Positions 26,596 through 35,605 of a stretch of 64,000 nucleotides of DNA are shown one piece after another. Numbering within the stretch: the stretch's first letter is position 1; each line of letters opens with the position of its first letter. Position numbers and translations under genes: made by a program. Location of the stretch: contig BOKS01000010.1 of the NCBI GenBank assembly GCA_016861105.1, forward strand, positions 114,189-178,188, given 5' to 3'. Below the pieces are notes generated by a model. It saw nothing but the letters and a program-made list of their open reading frames with translations, did no database searches and was not told the DNA's origin. The stretch comes from Betaproteobacteria bacterium. GTDB taxonomy: Bacteria; Pseudomonadota; Gammaproteobacteria; Burkholderiales; Casimicrobiaceae.

Positions 26596-28110
26596 TCAGA
26601 GCCCCAGGAACATCCGGTACGCCGGGTTTGCCGTCTCGTCCACGTAGTCGTACCCCAAGCGCGCGAGGAAGCGCCGGAACTCGGCCTTGTCCGACGGCGG
26701 CACCTGCATCCCCACGAGCACGCGCCCGTAGTCGGCGCCGTGGTTGCGGTAGTGGAAGAGGCTGATGTTCCACCCCGCGCTCATCGAGTCGAGAAACTTC
26801 ATCAGCGCGCCCGGCCGCTCCGGGAACTCGAAGCGGTAGACGATCTCGTGCTCGGCCGTCGGCGCGTGCCCGCCCACCAGGTGGCGCACGTGCAGCTTCG
26901 CCATCTCGTTGTCGGTGAGGTCGATCGCCTCGATGCGGCGCCGCGCGAGCTCGGCGAGCAGCGCCGCGGTCTCGTGCCGCCCGGCCACCTCGAGGCCGAC
27001 GAAGATGTGCGCCGTCCTGGGGTCGGCGTAGCGGTAGTTGAACTCGGTGACCGAGCGGTGGCCGACGAGGCCGATGAACTCGCGGAAGCTGCCGGGGCGT
27101 TCGGGAATGGTGACGGCGAGGATCGCCTCGCGGCGCTCGCCGACCTCGGCGCGCTCGGCGACGAAGCGCAGCCGGTCGAAGTTCATGTTCGCGCCGCAGG
27201 CGATCGCCACCCACGTGCGGTCGCGCACGCGGTGCCGCTCGGCCCAGGCCTTCGCGCCGGCGACCGAGAGCGCGCCGGCGGGCTCGAGCACGGACCGCGT
27301 GTCCTCGAAGACGTCCTTCAGCGCCGCGCAGATGGCGTCGGTGTCGACCAGCACGATGTCGTCCACGAGGTCGCGGACGATGCGGAACGTGCGCTCCCCG
27401 ACCTGCTTGACCGCTACGCCGTCCGCGAACAGCCCGACGTGCGGCAGCTTGACGCGCCGGCCCGCGGCGAGCGAGCGCGCCATCGCGTCGGAGTCCTCGG
27501 GCTGCACGCCGATGATCCTGACCTCCGGCCGCACGCGCTTGACGTAGGAAGCGATGCCGGAAATCAACCCGCCGCCGCCGATCGCCACGAAGATCGCGTC
27601 CAGCGGGCCCTGCCACTGCCGCAGGATCTCCATGCCGATCGTGCCCTGACCGGCGATGACGTCCGGGTCGTCGTAGGGGTGCACGAACGTCGCCCCGCTC
27701 GCCTGCTGCAGCGCGCGCGCGTGAGCGTACGCGTCCGAGTACGAGTCGCCGTGCAGGACGACGTCGGCGCCGCGCGCGGCCACGGCGGCGACCTTGATCT
27801 GCGGCGTCGTGACCGGCATGACGATCGTGGCCTTGCACGCGAGGCGCTCCGCGGCCAGCGCGACGCCCTGCGCGTGGTTGCCCGCGGACGCGGCGATCAC
27901 GCCCTTCGCCCGCTGCGCGGCGGAGAGGTTCACCATCTTGTTGTAGGCGCCGCGCAGCTTGAACGAGAACACCGGCTGCTGGTCCTCGCGCTTCAGCAGC
28001 ACGCGGTTGCCGAGGCGCTCGGACAGCGTCGGCGCGGGCTCCAGCGGCGACTCGATCGCGACGTCGTAGACGCGCGCGGTCAGGATCTTCTGCAGGTAGT
28101 CGATCGGCAT
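26596..28110 (-). CDS. ilvA: Threonine ammonia-lyase, biosynthetic
   Basis: A PLP enzyme that converts threonine to 2-oxobutanoate, the first step of isoleucine synthesis. Of 504 residues, about 1-320 form the catalytic fold, with the PLP Lys51 in FSFKLRGAYNKM, SAGNHAQGVAL and the glycine loop AIGGGGLISGIA. Two ACT-like regulatory domains follow (near 330-410 with IPERPGSFREFIGLVG, and 420-504 with FPERPGALMKFLDSM), the layout of the isoleucine-inhibited biosynthetic form. The ATG at 28110 opens with MPIDYLQKILTARVYDVA, a typical start. A minus-strand extended -10 (TGCTACAGT, around 28136-28144) precedes it. It is divergent from ppx. Confidence 0.95.
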   Translation of the reverse strand: MPIDYLQKILTARVYDVAIESPLEPAPTLSERLGNRVLLKREDQQPVFSFKLRGAYNKMVNLSAAQRAKGVIAASAGNHAQGVALAAERLACKATIVMPVTTPQIKVAAVAARGADVVLHGDSYSDAYAHARALQQASGATFVHPYDDPDVIAGQGTIGMEILRQWQGPLDAIFVAIGGGGLISGIASYVKRVRPEVRIIGVQPEDSDAMARSLAAGRRVKLPHVGLFADGVAVKQVGERTFRIVRDLVDDIVLVDTDAICAALKDVFEDTRSVLEPAGALSVAGAKAWAERHRVRDRTWVAIACGANMNFDRLRFVAERAEVGERREAILAVTIPERPGSFREFIGLVGHRSVTEFNYRYADPRTAHIFVGLEVAGRHETAALLAELARRRIEAIDLTDNEMAKLHVRHLVGGHAPTAEHEIVYRFEFPERPGALMKFLDSMSAGWNISLFHYRNHGADYGRVLVGMQVPPSDKAEFRRFLARLGYDYVDETANPAYRMFLGL

Positions 28111-28210
28111 GGCGGCGGCGGCGGTGCAGCCGCGCACTGTAGCATTCGCGCCGCGGACGCCCCGTTCGCGTACGATCGATCCCGCGCGCCGCGCGTCCCG
28201 CACGAAGGCC

Positions 28211-29689
28211 ATGCCCCAACGCGACCCACCGCAGACGCTCGCCGTCGTCGACCTCGGCAGCAACAGCTTCCGCCTGGAGCTCGGCCGCGTCGAGGGCGGG
28301 CAGATCTTCCGCCTCGACACCTGGCGCGAGACGATCCGCTTCGGCGCGGGCCTGGACGCGAAGGGCAACCTCACGCCGGGGGCGCAGCGCGACGCGCTCG
28401 CCTGCCTTGCGCGCTTCGCGGAGCGGCTGCGGGGGCTGCACCCGTCGGCCGTGCGCGCCGTCGCGACGAACACGTTCCGCGTCGCCCGCAATGCGCAGGA
28501 CTTCCTGCCGAAGGCGGTCGCGGCGCTGGGGTTCCCGATCGACATCATCGGCGGCCACGAGGAGGCCCGCCTCATCTACCTCGGCGTCGCGCACGTGCTC
28601 CCGGCGTCGCCGGCGCCGCGGCTGGTCATCGACATCGGCGGCGGATCGACCGAGTTCATCGTCGGCCGCGGCTTCGAGCCGGAACGGCTCGAGTCGCTGA
28701 AGATCGGCTGCGTGGGCATGACGCAACGCTTCTTCGCACGCGGGCGCCTGGGCGCCGGCGCCTTCGACGCCGCCGAGACGCACGCGCGCGCCGAGATCGA
28801 GGCGATCGCCAGGGACTTCGACCGCTCGCACTGGAAGGAGTGCTACGCGTCGTCGGGCACGGCGCTCGCGCTCGCCGACATCCTGGAGGGCAACGGGCTG
28901 TCGTCGGGCGGCATCACGCCCGACGGTCTCGCGCGCCTGCGCAAGCGGATGATCCGCGCCGGATCGATCGACCGGCTCGCGCTGCACGGCCTCAAGCCGG
29001 CCCGTGCGCCGGTCCTCGCCGGCGGCCTCGCGGTGATGAGCGCAGCGCTCGCCGAACTCGCCGTCCCGCGCATCAATCCCGTCGGCGGCGCGCTGCGCCT
29101 CGGCGTCCTCTACGACCTCCTCGGCCGCACCGTCGACCGCGACAGCCGCGTGCGCACGGTCGAGCGCTTCCTCGAGCGCTACCGCATCGACCGCGGTCAC
29201 GCGCTGCGCGTCGCCACGATGGCGAAGGCGCTCTACCGCGCCGGCGCGCCGCGCCCGTCCGACGCGGCCGCGCAGCGCGTCGAGTGGGCGGCGATGCTGC
29301 ACGAGGTGGGCTTCACCGTGTCGCACATCGGCTTCCACAAGCACGGTGCGTACATCCTGCAGAACGCCGACATGCCCGGCTTCGCGTCGGGCGAGCAGCA
29401 GATGCTGGCGCTGCTGGTGCTCGGCTGCCGCGGCAGCCTCGACAAGGTCGCCTCCGCGCTCGCCGACGCCGACGTGCGCGCCCAGGTCGCCGCCGTGCGC
29501 CTCGCCGTGCTGTTCCACCATGCGCGGCGTCCCATCGTCGCGCCGCGCGTCGTGCTGTCGGTCGGCCGCGCCATCCGCTTGGGCGTGCCGAAGCGCTGGC
29601 TCGCGAGCCATCCCCTCACGGCGCACCTGCTCGACAAGGAGCGTGACGAGTGGGCGGCCGCCGGCCACCCGATGCGCCCGCCGCGCTGA
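28211..29689 (+). CDS. ppx: Exopolyphosphatase (Ppx/GppA family)
   Basis: A 492-residue ASKHA-fold phosphatase that releases phosphate from polyphosphate ends; a pppGpp phosphatase role is possible in this family. Seen are VVDLGSNSFRLELGRVEG (phosphate 1 loop), ATNTFRVARNAQDFL, GGHEEARLIYLGV, and DIGGGSTEFIVG (phosphate 2 loop), then a C-terminal HD-like helical domain (MLHEVGFTVSHIGFHKHG). I chose ATG 28211, which has GAAGG upstream and starts 8 residues before the catalytic core. ppk1 and sixA lie nearby on the other strand, so polyphosphate making and breaking genes are grouped. It ends 10 bases before the convergent YqeB-like gene. Confidence 0.92.
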   Translation: MPQRDPPQTLAVVDLGSNSFRLELGRVEGGQIFRLDTWRETIRFGAGLDAKGNLTPGAQRDALACLARFAERLRGLHPSAVRAVATNTFRVARNAQDFLPKAVAALGFPIDIIGGHEEARLIYLGVAHVLPASPAPRLVIDIGGGSTEFIVGRGFEPERLESLKIGCVGMTQRFFARGRLGAGAFDAAETHARAEIEAIARDFDRSHWKECYASSGTALALADILEGNGLSSGGITPDGLARLRKRMIRAGSIDRLALHGLKPARAPVLAGGLAVMSAALAELAVPRINPVGGALRLGVLYDLLGRTVDRDSRVRTVERFLERYRIDRGHALRVATMAKALYRAGAPRPSDAAAQRVEWAAMLHEVGFTVSHIGFHKHGAYILQNADMPGFASGEQQMLALLVLGCRGSLDKVASALADADVRAQVAAVRLAVLFHHARRPIVAPRVVLSVGRAIRLGVPKRWLASHPLTAHLLDKERDEWAAAGHPMRPPR

Positions 29690-29699
29690 ACCGCGCCCT

Positions 29700-30458
29700 C
29701 TAGGGAACCGCTGCGGCTACGATCGCACCAGCGCAGGCTCCAGCGCCCGACTGGAACTGCGCGAGCGTCGTCACGATACGCTCGGCGGCGACCGCCGCCT
29801 CGCGTTCCAGCCCGAAGCAGCCGGCACGGTCGAGGCGCGGATCGACCTCGACGAGGCATTGGCCGGCGCGCACGCGCGCGCCGCGCGCGGCGAGGCCGAG
29901 CAGGCGGCCCGCGGCAGCGGTCGCCAGCGGCGCGGTGCCCACGCTGCCCACGACCTCCCCTGCCGTCACGACGTCGCCGATCGCGTGGCGGGTGTGGAAG
30001 CGCCCCGCGGTGGGTGCGTGCAGCGTGTCCGGCGGCGCAGTCGCCTGCTCTCCGATCGGTGCCACGACGTCGGTGCTCGCGCCCCCCGCGAGGTCGCGCA
30101 GCAGCAGGGCCCGCCGGCCGTCGGCGAGGCGCGCGTCGATCAGCGCGACCGGCCGCAGGGCGTCGTCGATGCCGCGCGGCGACCACGTCGTCGCGGCGAT
30201 CGCCCGCCCGCGATCGACGATCGAGGGGATGCTGCGCACGCTCGCGCAGAACACCGCCGCGGTGCCCGCGAGCTCGCAGGTGCCGACGTACCACGCGTCC
30301 GTGTAGGCGCGCCCGCGCCGGGTCCAGGCCGGATCGACGTCGTCGACGAGCACGACGGCGTAGCCGGCGGCGTGCAGCCGATGCGCGACGGCGCTGCCCT
30401 CGGGGTTCGCCCCGAGCACCGTCACCAAGGCCCGTGCCCCACGCTCCGTATCGCGCAT
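29700..30458 (-). CDS. Divergent YqeB-like (EF2563-family) protein
   Basis: A 252-residue protein resembling the EF2563/YqeB family, linked by context elsewhere to selenium-dependent molybdenum hydroxylases. Matching blocks are AVAHRLHAAGYAVVLVDD (residues 22-39), a VALIDARL strand, then a lipoyl/biotinyl-like barrel (LHAPTAGRFHTRHAIGDVV and ARVRAGQCLVEVDPRL). Missing is the strongly conserved central GPGF...CHA...RGH block, so activity may differ. The ATG at 30458 is fixed by a clear AAAGGAAC ribosome-binding site. No molybdenum hydroxylase, yqeC or selD gene is in the window. It converges on ppx with 10 bases between. Function unknown; the family call is from remembered alignment. Confidence 0.55.
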   Translation of the reverse strand: MRDTERGARALVTVLGANPEGSAVAHRLHAAGYAVVLVDDVDPAWTRRGRAYTDAWYVGTCELAGTAAVFCASVRSIPSIVDRGRAIAATTWSPRGIDDALRPVALIDARLADGRRALLLRDLAGGASTDVVAPIGEQATAPPDTLHAPTAGRFHTRHAIGDVVTAGEVVGSVGTAPLATAAAGRLLGLAARGARVRAGQCLVEVDPRLDRAGCFGLEREAAVAAERIVTTLAQFQSGAGACAGAIVAAAVP

Positions 30459-30911
30459 CGTGGTTCCTTTCGCGAGTCGGCCCTCGCGCTCGCAGAGCGT
30501 GCCATCGGCGTGTTGCAGTACGGCGACGGGCGGGCGCGGACGCTGCGCGCAGCGCGCGAGGTCACGGTGCGGACACGCCGGCGTCACGACGAAGTTGCTG
30601 CCGGTTGCTCACCTGCGTCGCAGATCCACCGCAGGGGCGCCGGTGCTCGCCGCCACGCCCCACGCTCGCGACGACGCCAGCGCCGGGGAAGGCCCGTTTC
30701 GCAGGGTTGCGCAGGGGTGCTAGTGTCCCGAGCCGGAGGTTCGTTGAAGAATGGAGCGATCGTGAACGAGCCGGCGGCGCAAAGGCGACGAAAACGGATG
30801 CGCTGCGCGAAGCGGTCCGAAGCGGATATCGCGAATATCCGCGAGGGCCGCGACACTGCAGCGCGCCGTTTCTCGCTCGCCTTTGCACGACGGACTTCCG
30901 ACCCGGGACAA
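30459..30911. other. Intergenic region without recognisable gene
   Basis: About 450 bases separate the YqeB-like start from a MITE-like palindrome. No open frame here has a convincing start, codon pattern or known motif, and the base composition is somewhat more AT-rich than the neighbours. A small hairpin (8-base arms 30822-30829 and 30835-30842, loop of 5) with an ATAT core could be an operator. The promoter of the YqeB-like gene must lie at the left side. The region may be the remnant of a lost gene. Confidence 0.4.
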
Positions 30912-30985
30912 CTAGGGCCTGTCCACGCTATGGTCGCATGCGCGAAGGGTCGCGCCCGCGTGTCCATAGCGTGGACAGGCCCTAG
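30912..30985. mobile_element. MITE-like palindromic element (74 bp)
   Basis: Two perfect 22-base inverted repeats (30912-30933 and 30964-30985) flank 30 bases. Each outer end reads CTAG and then GGCCTGTCCACGC inward. If CTAG is the target duplication, it fits the YTAR target of the IS5 group, but CTAG is itself palindromic, so this cannot be settled here. The element is too short to encode a transposase. The right arm contains the TAG stop of sixA. No second copy was noticed in this window. Confidence 0.6.
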
Positions 30986-31434
30986 ACGAAGTCCGGGGAG
31001 ATCACCACGCGGACGACGACCGACGCGGCCTCGCCGCGCTCGCGGTCGGACAGCCACCACACGGCGCCCTTGCGGATCGACCACGCCTGCTCGTCGCCCG
31101 CGACGAGCAGTGCGGCGACCTCGCCGAGCGTGGGCTGGTGCCCGACGACGAGCACCGCGTCGCGCGAGTCCGGCCAGCCTGCGGCGGCGAGCACGTCGGC
31201 GGCGCTCGCCCCCGGCGCCAGCGCATCCACCGTGCGGAAGCGGCGCCCGAGCGCGGCCGCGGTCTGCTGGGCCCGCACCGCCGGCGAGGCGAGGACGCGG
31301 CAGCGGTCCGGCAGGTGGCGTTCGAGCCAGGCCGCCACGCGCTCGGCCTGCTTGATGCCCTTGGCGGTGAGCCGCCGCGCGAGGTCGGGACCGCCCGCCT
31401 CGGCTTCCGCGTGGCGCCAGAGGATCAGGTCCAT
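30982..31434 (-). CDS. sixA: Phosphohistidine phosphatase SixA
   Basis: A 150-residue histidine phosphatase-superfamily protein. The catalytic RHG-like motif is LILWRHAEAE near residue 4, followed by LTAKGIKQAERVAAWL, ASPAVRAQQTAAAL and the second His in VLVVGHQPTLGEVAALL. E. coli SixA dephosphorylates phosphohistidine in Hpt domains and in the nitrogen phosphotransferase system. Here ChpA offers several Hpt domains about 10 kb away, though a link is speculative. The ATG shares one base with the ppk1 stop (TGATG), so translation is coupled. The TAG stop lies within the MITE arm; the length is still normal. Confidence 0.9.
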   Translation of the reverse strand: MDLILWRHAEAEAGGPDLARRLTAKGIKQAERVAAWLERHLPDRCRVLASPAVRAQQTAAALGRRFRTVDALAPGASAADVLAAAGWPDSRDAVLVVGHQPTLGEVAALLVAGDEQAWSIRKGAVWWLSDRERGEAASVVVRVVISPDFV

Positions 31435-33593
31435 CAGCCGTCTCCCGCGTGCTCGCGCAGGCGCTCGAGCAGCTGCATCTGCGCCGAGTGCCGGCGCGCG
31501 CCCGGCGCCGGCGTCGCGCGCGTCCACGAGCCGTCGGCGTGCAGCGTCCATGCGTCGCAGTCGTCCTCGAGGTAGATCCGCAGGCCCTCGTCGACGACGC
31601 GCTCCCCGAGCTGGGGGTCGCGCACCGGGAAGGCGACCTCGATGCGCCGGAACAGGTTGCGGCCCATCCAGTCGGCGGACGCGAGCCAGACGTCGCGCTG
31701 GCCGCCGTTCTCGAACATCCACACGCGGTGGTGCTCGAGGAAGCGCCCGAGGATCGAGCGCACGCGGATGTTCGCGCTCATGCCGGGCACGCCGGGCCGC
31801 AGCGCGCACGCACCGCGCACGACGAGGTCGATGGACACGCCGGCCTCGGACGCCGCGTACAGCGCGCGGATCACCTGCTCCTCGACCAGCCCGTTCATCT
31901 TCGCCACGATGCGCGCCGCGCGTCCCTCGCGCGCGTGCCGCGCCTCGCGCCGGATCATCTCGACGATGCGCCGGTGCATCGTGAACGGCGCGAGCAGCAG
32001 CCGCTTGAGCCGCGACGGCCGCGCGAGGCTGGTGACGTGCAGGAACACCTCGTTGACGTCCGCGCAGATCTCCGGGTCCGCGGTGAGCAGACCGAAGTCC
32101 GAGTACAGCCGCGTCGTGCGCGGGTGGTAGTTGCCCGTGCCGAGGTGCGCGTAGGGCACGAGCCTCGTGCCGCCGCCGGCGTCGCGCTCGCGGCGCAGCA
32201 GCAGCGCGAGCTTCGCGTGCGTCTTGAGGCCGAACACGCCGTAGACGACCTGCGCGCCCTCGCGCTCGAGCCGCTCGGACCAGTTGATGTTCGCCTCCTC
32301 GTCGAAGCGCGCGAGCAGCTCGACGACCACCGTCACCTCCTTGCCGCGGCGCGCGGCCGCGATCAGCGCCTCCATCAGCGCCGAGCTCTCGCCGATGCGG
32401 TACACGGTCTGCTTGACGGCCACGACGTCCGGGTCGTCGGCGGCCTGCCGGATGAAGTCCACGACCGGGTCGAACGACTCGTACGGGTGGTGCAGCAGGA
32501 CGTCGTGCTGGCGGATCGCCGCCAGGATGTCCGGCGCGCCGGCGAGCCGCGCCGGACGCCCGGGCACGAACGGCGGCCACTTGTGCTCGTCGCCGTCGAC
32601 CTGGTCGATCAGCGACGCGAGCCGCCGCAGGTTGACCGGCCCGTCGCAGCGGTACACCTCCTGCGCGGTCAGCTCGAACTGCGTGGCCAGCAAGTGCACG
32701 AGGTGCTCCGGGCAGCCCGCCGCGACCTCGAGGCGCAGCGGGGCGCCGAACTGGCGCGCCCGCAGCTCGCCGGCCAGCGCCTGCCGCAGGTTCTTCACCT
32801 CCTCCTCGTCGATCCACAGGTCCGCATCGCGGGTGACGCGGAACTGCGAATAGCCGACGATCTCGCGCCCGGGGAAGAGGTCGGCGAGGTGCGCGTGGAT
32901 CGCCGACGACAGCAGGACGAACGTCGTCCCGTCACCGGCCACCTCGGCGGGCAGGCGGATGACGCGCGGCAGCACGCGGGGCGCCTTGACGATCGCGATC
33001 GACGTGTCGCGGCCGAACGCGTCGCGCCCCGAGAGCTCGACGACGAAGTTGAGCGTCTTGCTCGCGATCGGCGGGAACGGTTGCGCCGGATCGAGCCCGA
33101 TCGGCGTCAGCAGCGGCCGGACCTCGCGCTCGAAGTACGCGTCCACGAACGCGCGCTCGGCCGGGGTGCGGTCCTCGTTGCGCTTGAGCCGGATGCCGCG
33201 CTCGCGCAGCGCCGGCAGCACCGACGCGTTGAGCACGTGGTACTGCTCGGCCACGAGCGCGTGCGCCGCCTCCCCGACGCGCGCGTACTGGACGCGCGCC
33301 TCGTGCAGCGACATTCCGGGCGGAGGCACGTTCGAGCGCAGCGCGCCGCGCAGGCCGGCCACGCGGATCTCGAAGAACTCGTCGAGGTTGCCGGCGACGA
33401 TGGCGAGGTAGCGCAGCCGCTCGAGCACCGGCACGTCCGGCCGGACCGCGAGCGCGAGCACGCGCCTGTTGAAGTCGAGCAGCGACAGCTCGCGGTCGAT
33501 CAGCGTGTCGTGGCGGACGAGCGCCGCCGGGACGCGGAGGGCGGCGCCGGCAGCGCCGCCGGCCGGCGCGCGGGCAACGGCGTCGGATCCCAT
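31434..33593 (-). CDS. ppk1: Polyphosphate kinase 1
   Basis: It makes inorganic polyphosphate from ATP (reversibly) by a phosphohistidine intermediate. The 719-residue product has the four PPK1 domains: an N-terminal helical part (LIDRELSLLDFNRRVL, LRYLAIVAGNLDEFFEIRV), the head domain, then two phospholipase D-like domains. Motifs include YRIGESSALMEALIAAARRGKEV, VELLARFDEEANINW, YAHLGTGNYHPRTTRLY (with the catalytic His region) and KMNGLVEEQVIRALY. The ATG at 33593 follows dnaQ by 17 bases. It is coupled to sixA, giving dnaQ-ppk1-sixA on the minus strand. Confidence 0.95.
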   Translation of the reverse strand: MGSDAVARAPAGGAAGAALRVPAALVRHDTLIDRELSLLDFNRRVLALAVRPDVPVLERLRYLAIVAGNLDEFFEIRVAGLRGALRSNVPPPGMSLHEARVQYARVGEAAHALVAEQYHVLNASVLPALRERGIRLKRNEDRTPAERAFVDAYFEREVRPLLTPIGLDPAQPFPPIASKTLNFVVELSGRDAFGRDTSIAIVKAPRVLPRVIRLPAEVAGDGTTFVLLSSAIHAHLADLFPGREIVGYSQFRVTRDADLWIDEEEVKNLRQALAGELRARQFGAPLRLEVAAGCPEHLVHLLATQFELTAQEVYRCDGPVNLRRLASLIDQVDGDEHKWPPFVPGRPARLAGAPDILAAIRQHDVLLHHPYESFDPVVDFIRQAADDPDVVAVKQTVYRIGESSALMEALIAAARRGKEVTVVVELLARFDEEANINWSERLEREGAQVVYGVFGLKTHAKLALLLRRERDAGGGTRLVPYAHLGTGNYHPRTTRLYSDFGLLTADPEICADVNEVFLHVTSLARPSRLKRLLLAPFTMHRRIVEMIRREARHAREGRAARIVAKMNGLVEEQVIRALYAASEAGVSIDLVVRGACALRPGVPGMSANIRVRSILGRFLEHHRVWMFENGGQRDVWLASADWMGRNLFRRIEVAFPVRDPQLGERVVDEGLRIYLEDDCDAWTLHADGSWTRATPAPGARRHSAQMQLLERLREHAGDG

Positions 33594-33610
33594 GCGCCGG
33601 GCGGCTGCGA

Positions 33611-34339
33611 TCAGGCGGCCGCCGCCGCGGGCGGCACCGCGGCGAGCCAGAGGCAGCGCCCCTTCGATTCCCTGTCCAGCGCCTCGAGATAGGCGAAGTG
33701 CGCGGCGAGCTCCCCGGCGTCGGGCGCGAGCACGGGCAGCGGCCCGCGCGGGCGCGCGGCGCGCACGTCGGCGACCGCCGCGCGCGTGTCCGCGTGCGGC
33801 GCGATGTCGATCGTCAGCGATTCCTGGCCGCGCGTCATCGCGAGGTAGACGTCGGCGAGCAGCCGCGTGTCGAGCAGCGCCCCGTGCAGCGTGCGCTCGG
33901 CGTTGTCGACGCCGAAGCGCTCGCACAGGGCGTCGAGGCTGTTGCGCTTGCCCGGGAACTGCTCGCGGGCGAGCGCGAGCGTGTCGATCACGCGGGCGTG
34001 CAGCTTCGCGCAAGGCGGCAGCTCGCACAGGCCGAGCTCCGCGTCGAGGAACGCCACGTCGAACGGCGCGTTGTGGATCACCCACTCGGCCCCGCGCAGG
34101 AACTCGCACAGCTCGCCCACGACGTCGCGGAAGCGCGGCCTGTCCTTCAGGTCCTCCCAGGTCATGCCGTGCACCTCGGTGGCGGCCGGATCGATCTCGC
34201 GCTCGGGATTGAAGTAGAAGTGGACGTGGCGTCCGGTCGGCCGGCGGTCGACGACCTCCAGCGCGGCGATCTCGATGATCCGGTGGCCCTGCCGCGGATC
34301 GAGGCCGGTGGTTTCGGTGTCGAGGACGATCTGGCGCAT
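33611..34339 (-). CDS. dnaQ: DNA polymerase III epsilon subunit (3'-5' exonuclease)
   Basis: The proofreading subunit of the replicative polymerase, 242 residues. DEDDh exonuclease motifs are clear: VLDTETTGLDP (ExoI, residues 6-16), VIHNAPFDVAFLDAEL (ExoII) and HGALLDTRLLADVYL (ExoIII). A sequence GQESLTID soon after ExoIII resembles the beta-clamp binding motif. The C-terminal part that binds the alpha subunit is present but short. I chose the ATG at 34339 because MRQIVLDTETTG is the classical start; an ATG at 34378 would add 13 Pro/Ser-rich residues. It is followed by ppk1, an unrelated neighbour. rnhA, the usual partner in other lineages, is not adjacent. Confidence 0.94.
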   Translation of the reverse strand: MRQIVLDTETTGLDPRQGHRIIEIAALEVVDRRPTGRHVHFYFNPEREIDPAATEVHGMTWEDLKDRPRFRDVVGELCEFLRGAEWVIHNAPFDVAFLDAELGLCELPPCAKLHARVIDTLALAREQFPGKRNSLDALCERFGVDNAERTLHGALLDTRLLADVYLAMTRGQESLTIDIAPHADTRAAVADVRAARPRGPLPVLAPDAGELAAHFAYLEALDRESKGRCLWLAAVPPAAAAA

Positions 34340-34509
34340 CGGATGGGGCGAGGGGGAGCAGCGAGGGGCAGGCGTCACCTGCCGGGCCTCCGGCGGCGAC
34401 GCCAGGCGACCCGGTCATTGTGACGCATTCGACGCGAAGCCTCAACGAGCCGCACGCGCGCCACGCCCGCCCGCCGCCGCTCGATGGCTCACGCGCGCAA
34501 GCGAGGACG

Positions 34510-35430
34510 TCAGCGCCGGAACTTGTGGATCGTCGCCTGGATCTCGGCGATCGCGCGCTCGATCTCGTCGTCGGTCAGGTCGCGCTGCGTTCCCTTGCGG
34601 TCGGTGAGCGTGACGGTGCGGTCGATCTCGGTGGCGAACTCGCCGAGCCCCATCGTCTCGGTGATGGTCGACGACGGCTCGTCGGTGAGCGTCTCCGGCC
34701 CCCAGCGGACGATGATCGCCGAGAGGTTGTCGCCCTCCGGCCCGCCGCGCTTCTCGGCCTCGCGCATCATCTGCGGGCCGGTCTTCAGGATCGGCGTCGA
34801 CGTGAGGTAGTTCGCGATCTCGCCTTGCGTCAGCACGCCCCAGACGCCGTCCGTGCACAGCAGCAGCACGTCGCCGTTGCGCAGCGGCGTCCGCTTGGAG
34901 AGGTCGATCACCGGCTCGACGAGCCCGCCGAGGCAGCTGAACACCTTGTTGCGGTCCGGGTGGTCGGCCACCTCGTGCGCGCCGATCAGCCCCTGGTCGA
35001 CGAGGTACTGCACCTTCGAGTGGTCCTTCGTGCTTCCGATCAGCGCGCCCTGCCGGAACAGGTAGAAGCGCGAGTCCCCGACGTGCGCCCAGTACGCGTG
35101 GTTGGCCTGCACGACGCACGCGACGCAGGTGGTCCGCGGCGTCTCCAGCATCGAGAACTGGTTGGCGTACGAGCCGAGCGCCGAGTGCGCGCGCAGCATC
35201 GTGTCCTGCAGGAACTTGAGCGGATTGCGCAGGACCGGCTTCGCCTCCTGCTGGAAGCGCTCGACGAACAGTCGCACGGCGATCTGCGCGGCGATCTCGC
35301 CGCCGGCGTGGCCGCCCATGCCGTCGGCCACCACCATCAGCAGCGTGTCGCGCCCGTAGGTGTAGGCGATGCGGTCCTGGTTGACCTTGCGCGAGCCCTT
35401 CCGCGACTCCTGGAAGATCGTGAAGCGCAT
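34510..35430 (-). CDS. PP2C-family serine/threonine phosphatase
   Basis: A 306-residue metal-dependent phosphatase, expected to reverse the action of the kinase encoded just upstream. Metal-binding motifs are present: SRKVNQDRIAY (residues 14-23), VVADGMGGHAGGE (34-46), LLLCTDGVWGVL and GDNLSAIIV. There is no signal peptide or membrane helix. The last residues (about 250-306) form a charged tail containing TVTLTDRKGTQRDLTDDEIE, outside the core phosphatase fold. It lies 175 bases downstream of the kinase on the same strand. Similar kinase/phosphatase pairs accompany type VI secretion in other bacteria, but no such genes are here. Confidence 0.9.
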   Translation of the reverse strand: MRFTIFQESRKGSRKVNQDRIAYTYGRDTLLMVVADGMGGHAGGEIAAQIAVRLFVERFQQEAKPVLRNPLKFLQDTMLRAHSALGSYANQFSMLETPRTTCVACVVQANHAYWAHVGDSRFYLFRQGALIGSTKDHSKVQYLVDQGLIGAHEVADHPDRNKVFSCLGGLVEPVIDLSKRTPLRNGDVLLLCTDGVWGVLTQGEIANYLTSTPILKTGPQMMREAEKRGGPEGDNLSAIIVRWGPETLTDEPSSTITETMGLGEFATEIDRTVTLTDRKGTQRDLTDDEIERAIAEIQATIHKFRR

Positions 35431-35605
35431 GACTTCACAGGGGACCGGGGCAGGACGATCGCATCGCTCCCGTCGTTGCGTTGCCGTTGCCGGCGCGCGC
35501 CCGACGGGCCGCCCCGAGGGCGCGCGCGAGACCCCTTCCTCGATGCAAGAGGCGCAACGCCGACACTGCGTTCGTCGCGGCCCTCGCGGACGCCTTTTGC
35601 ATCGA

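Noticed and set aside
30562..30888. Minus-strand open frame of 108 codons in the spacer upstream of the YqeB-like gene
   Set aside because: There is no ribosome-binding site, no known motif and a composition unlike neighbouring proteins.
30982..31434. sixA as a gene truncated by the MITE
   Set aside because: The product is 150 residues with all catalytic motifs, a normal length for SixA, so the element marks the end but did not evidently destroy the gene.
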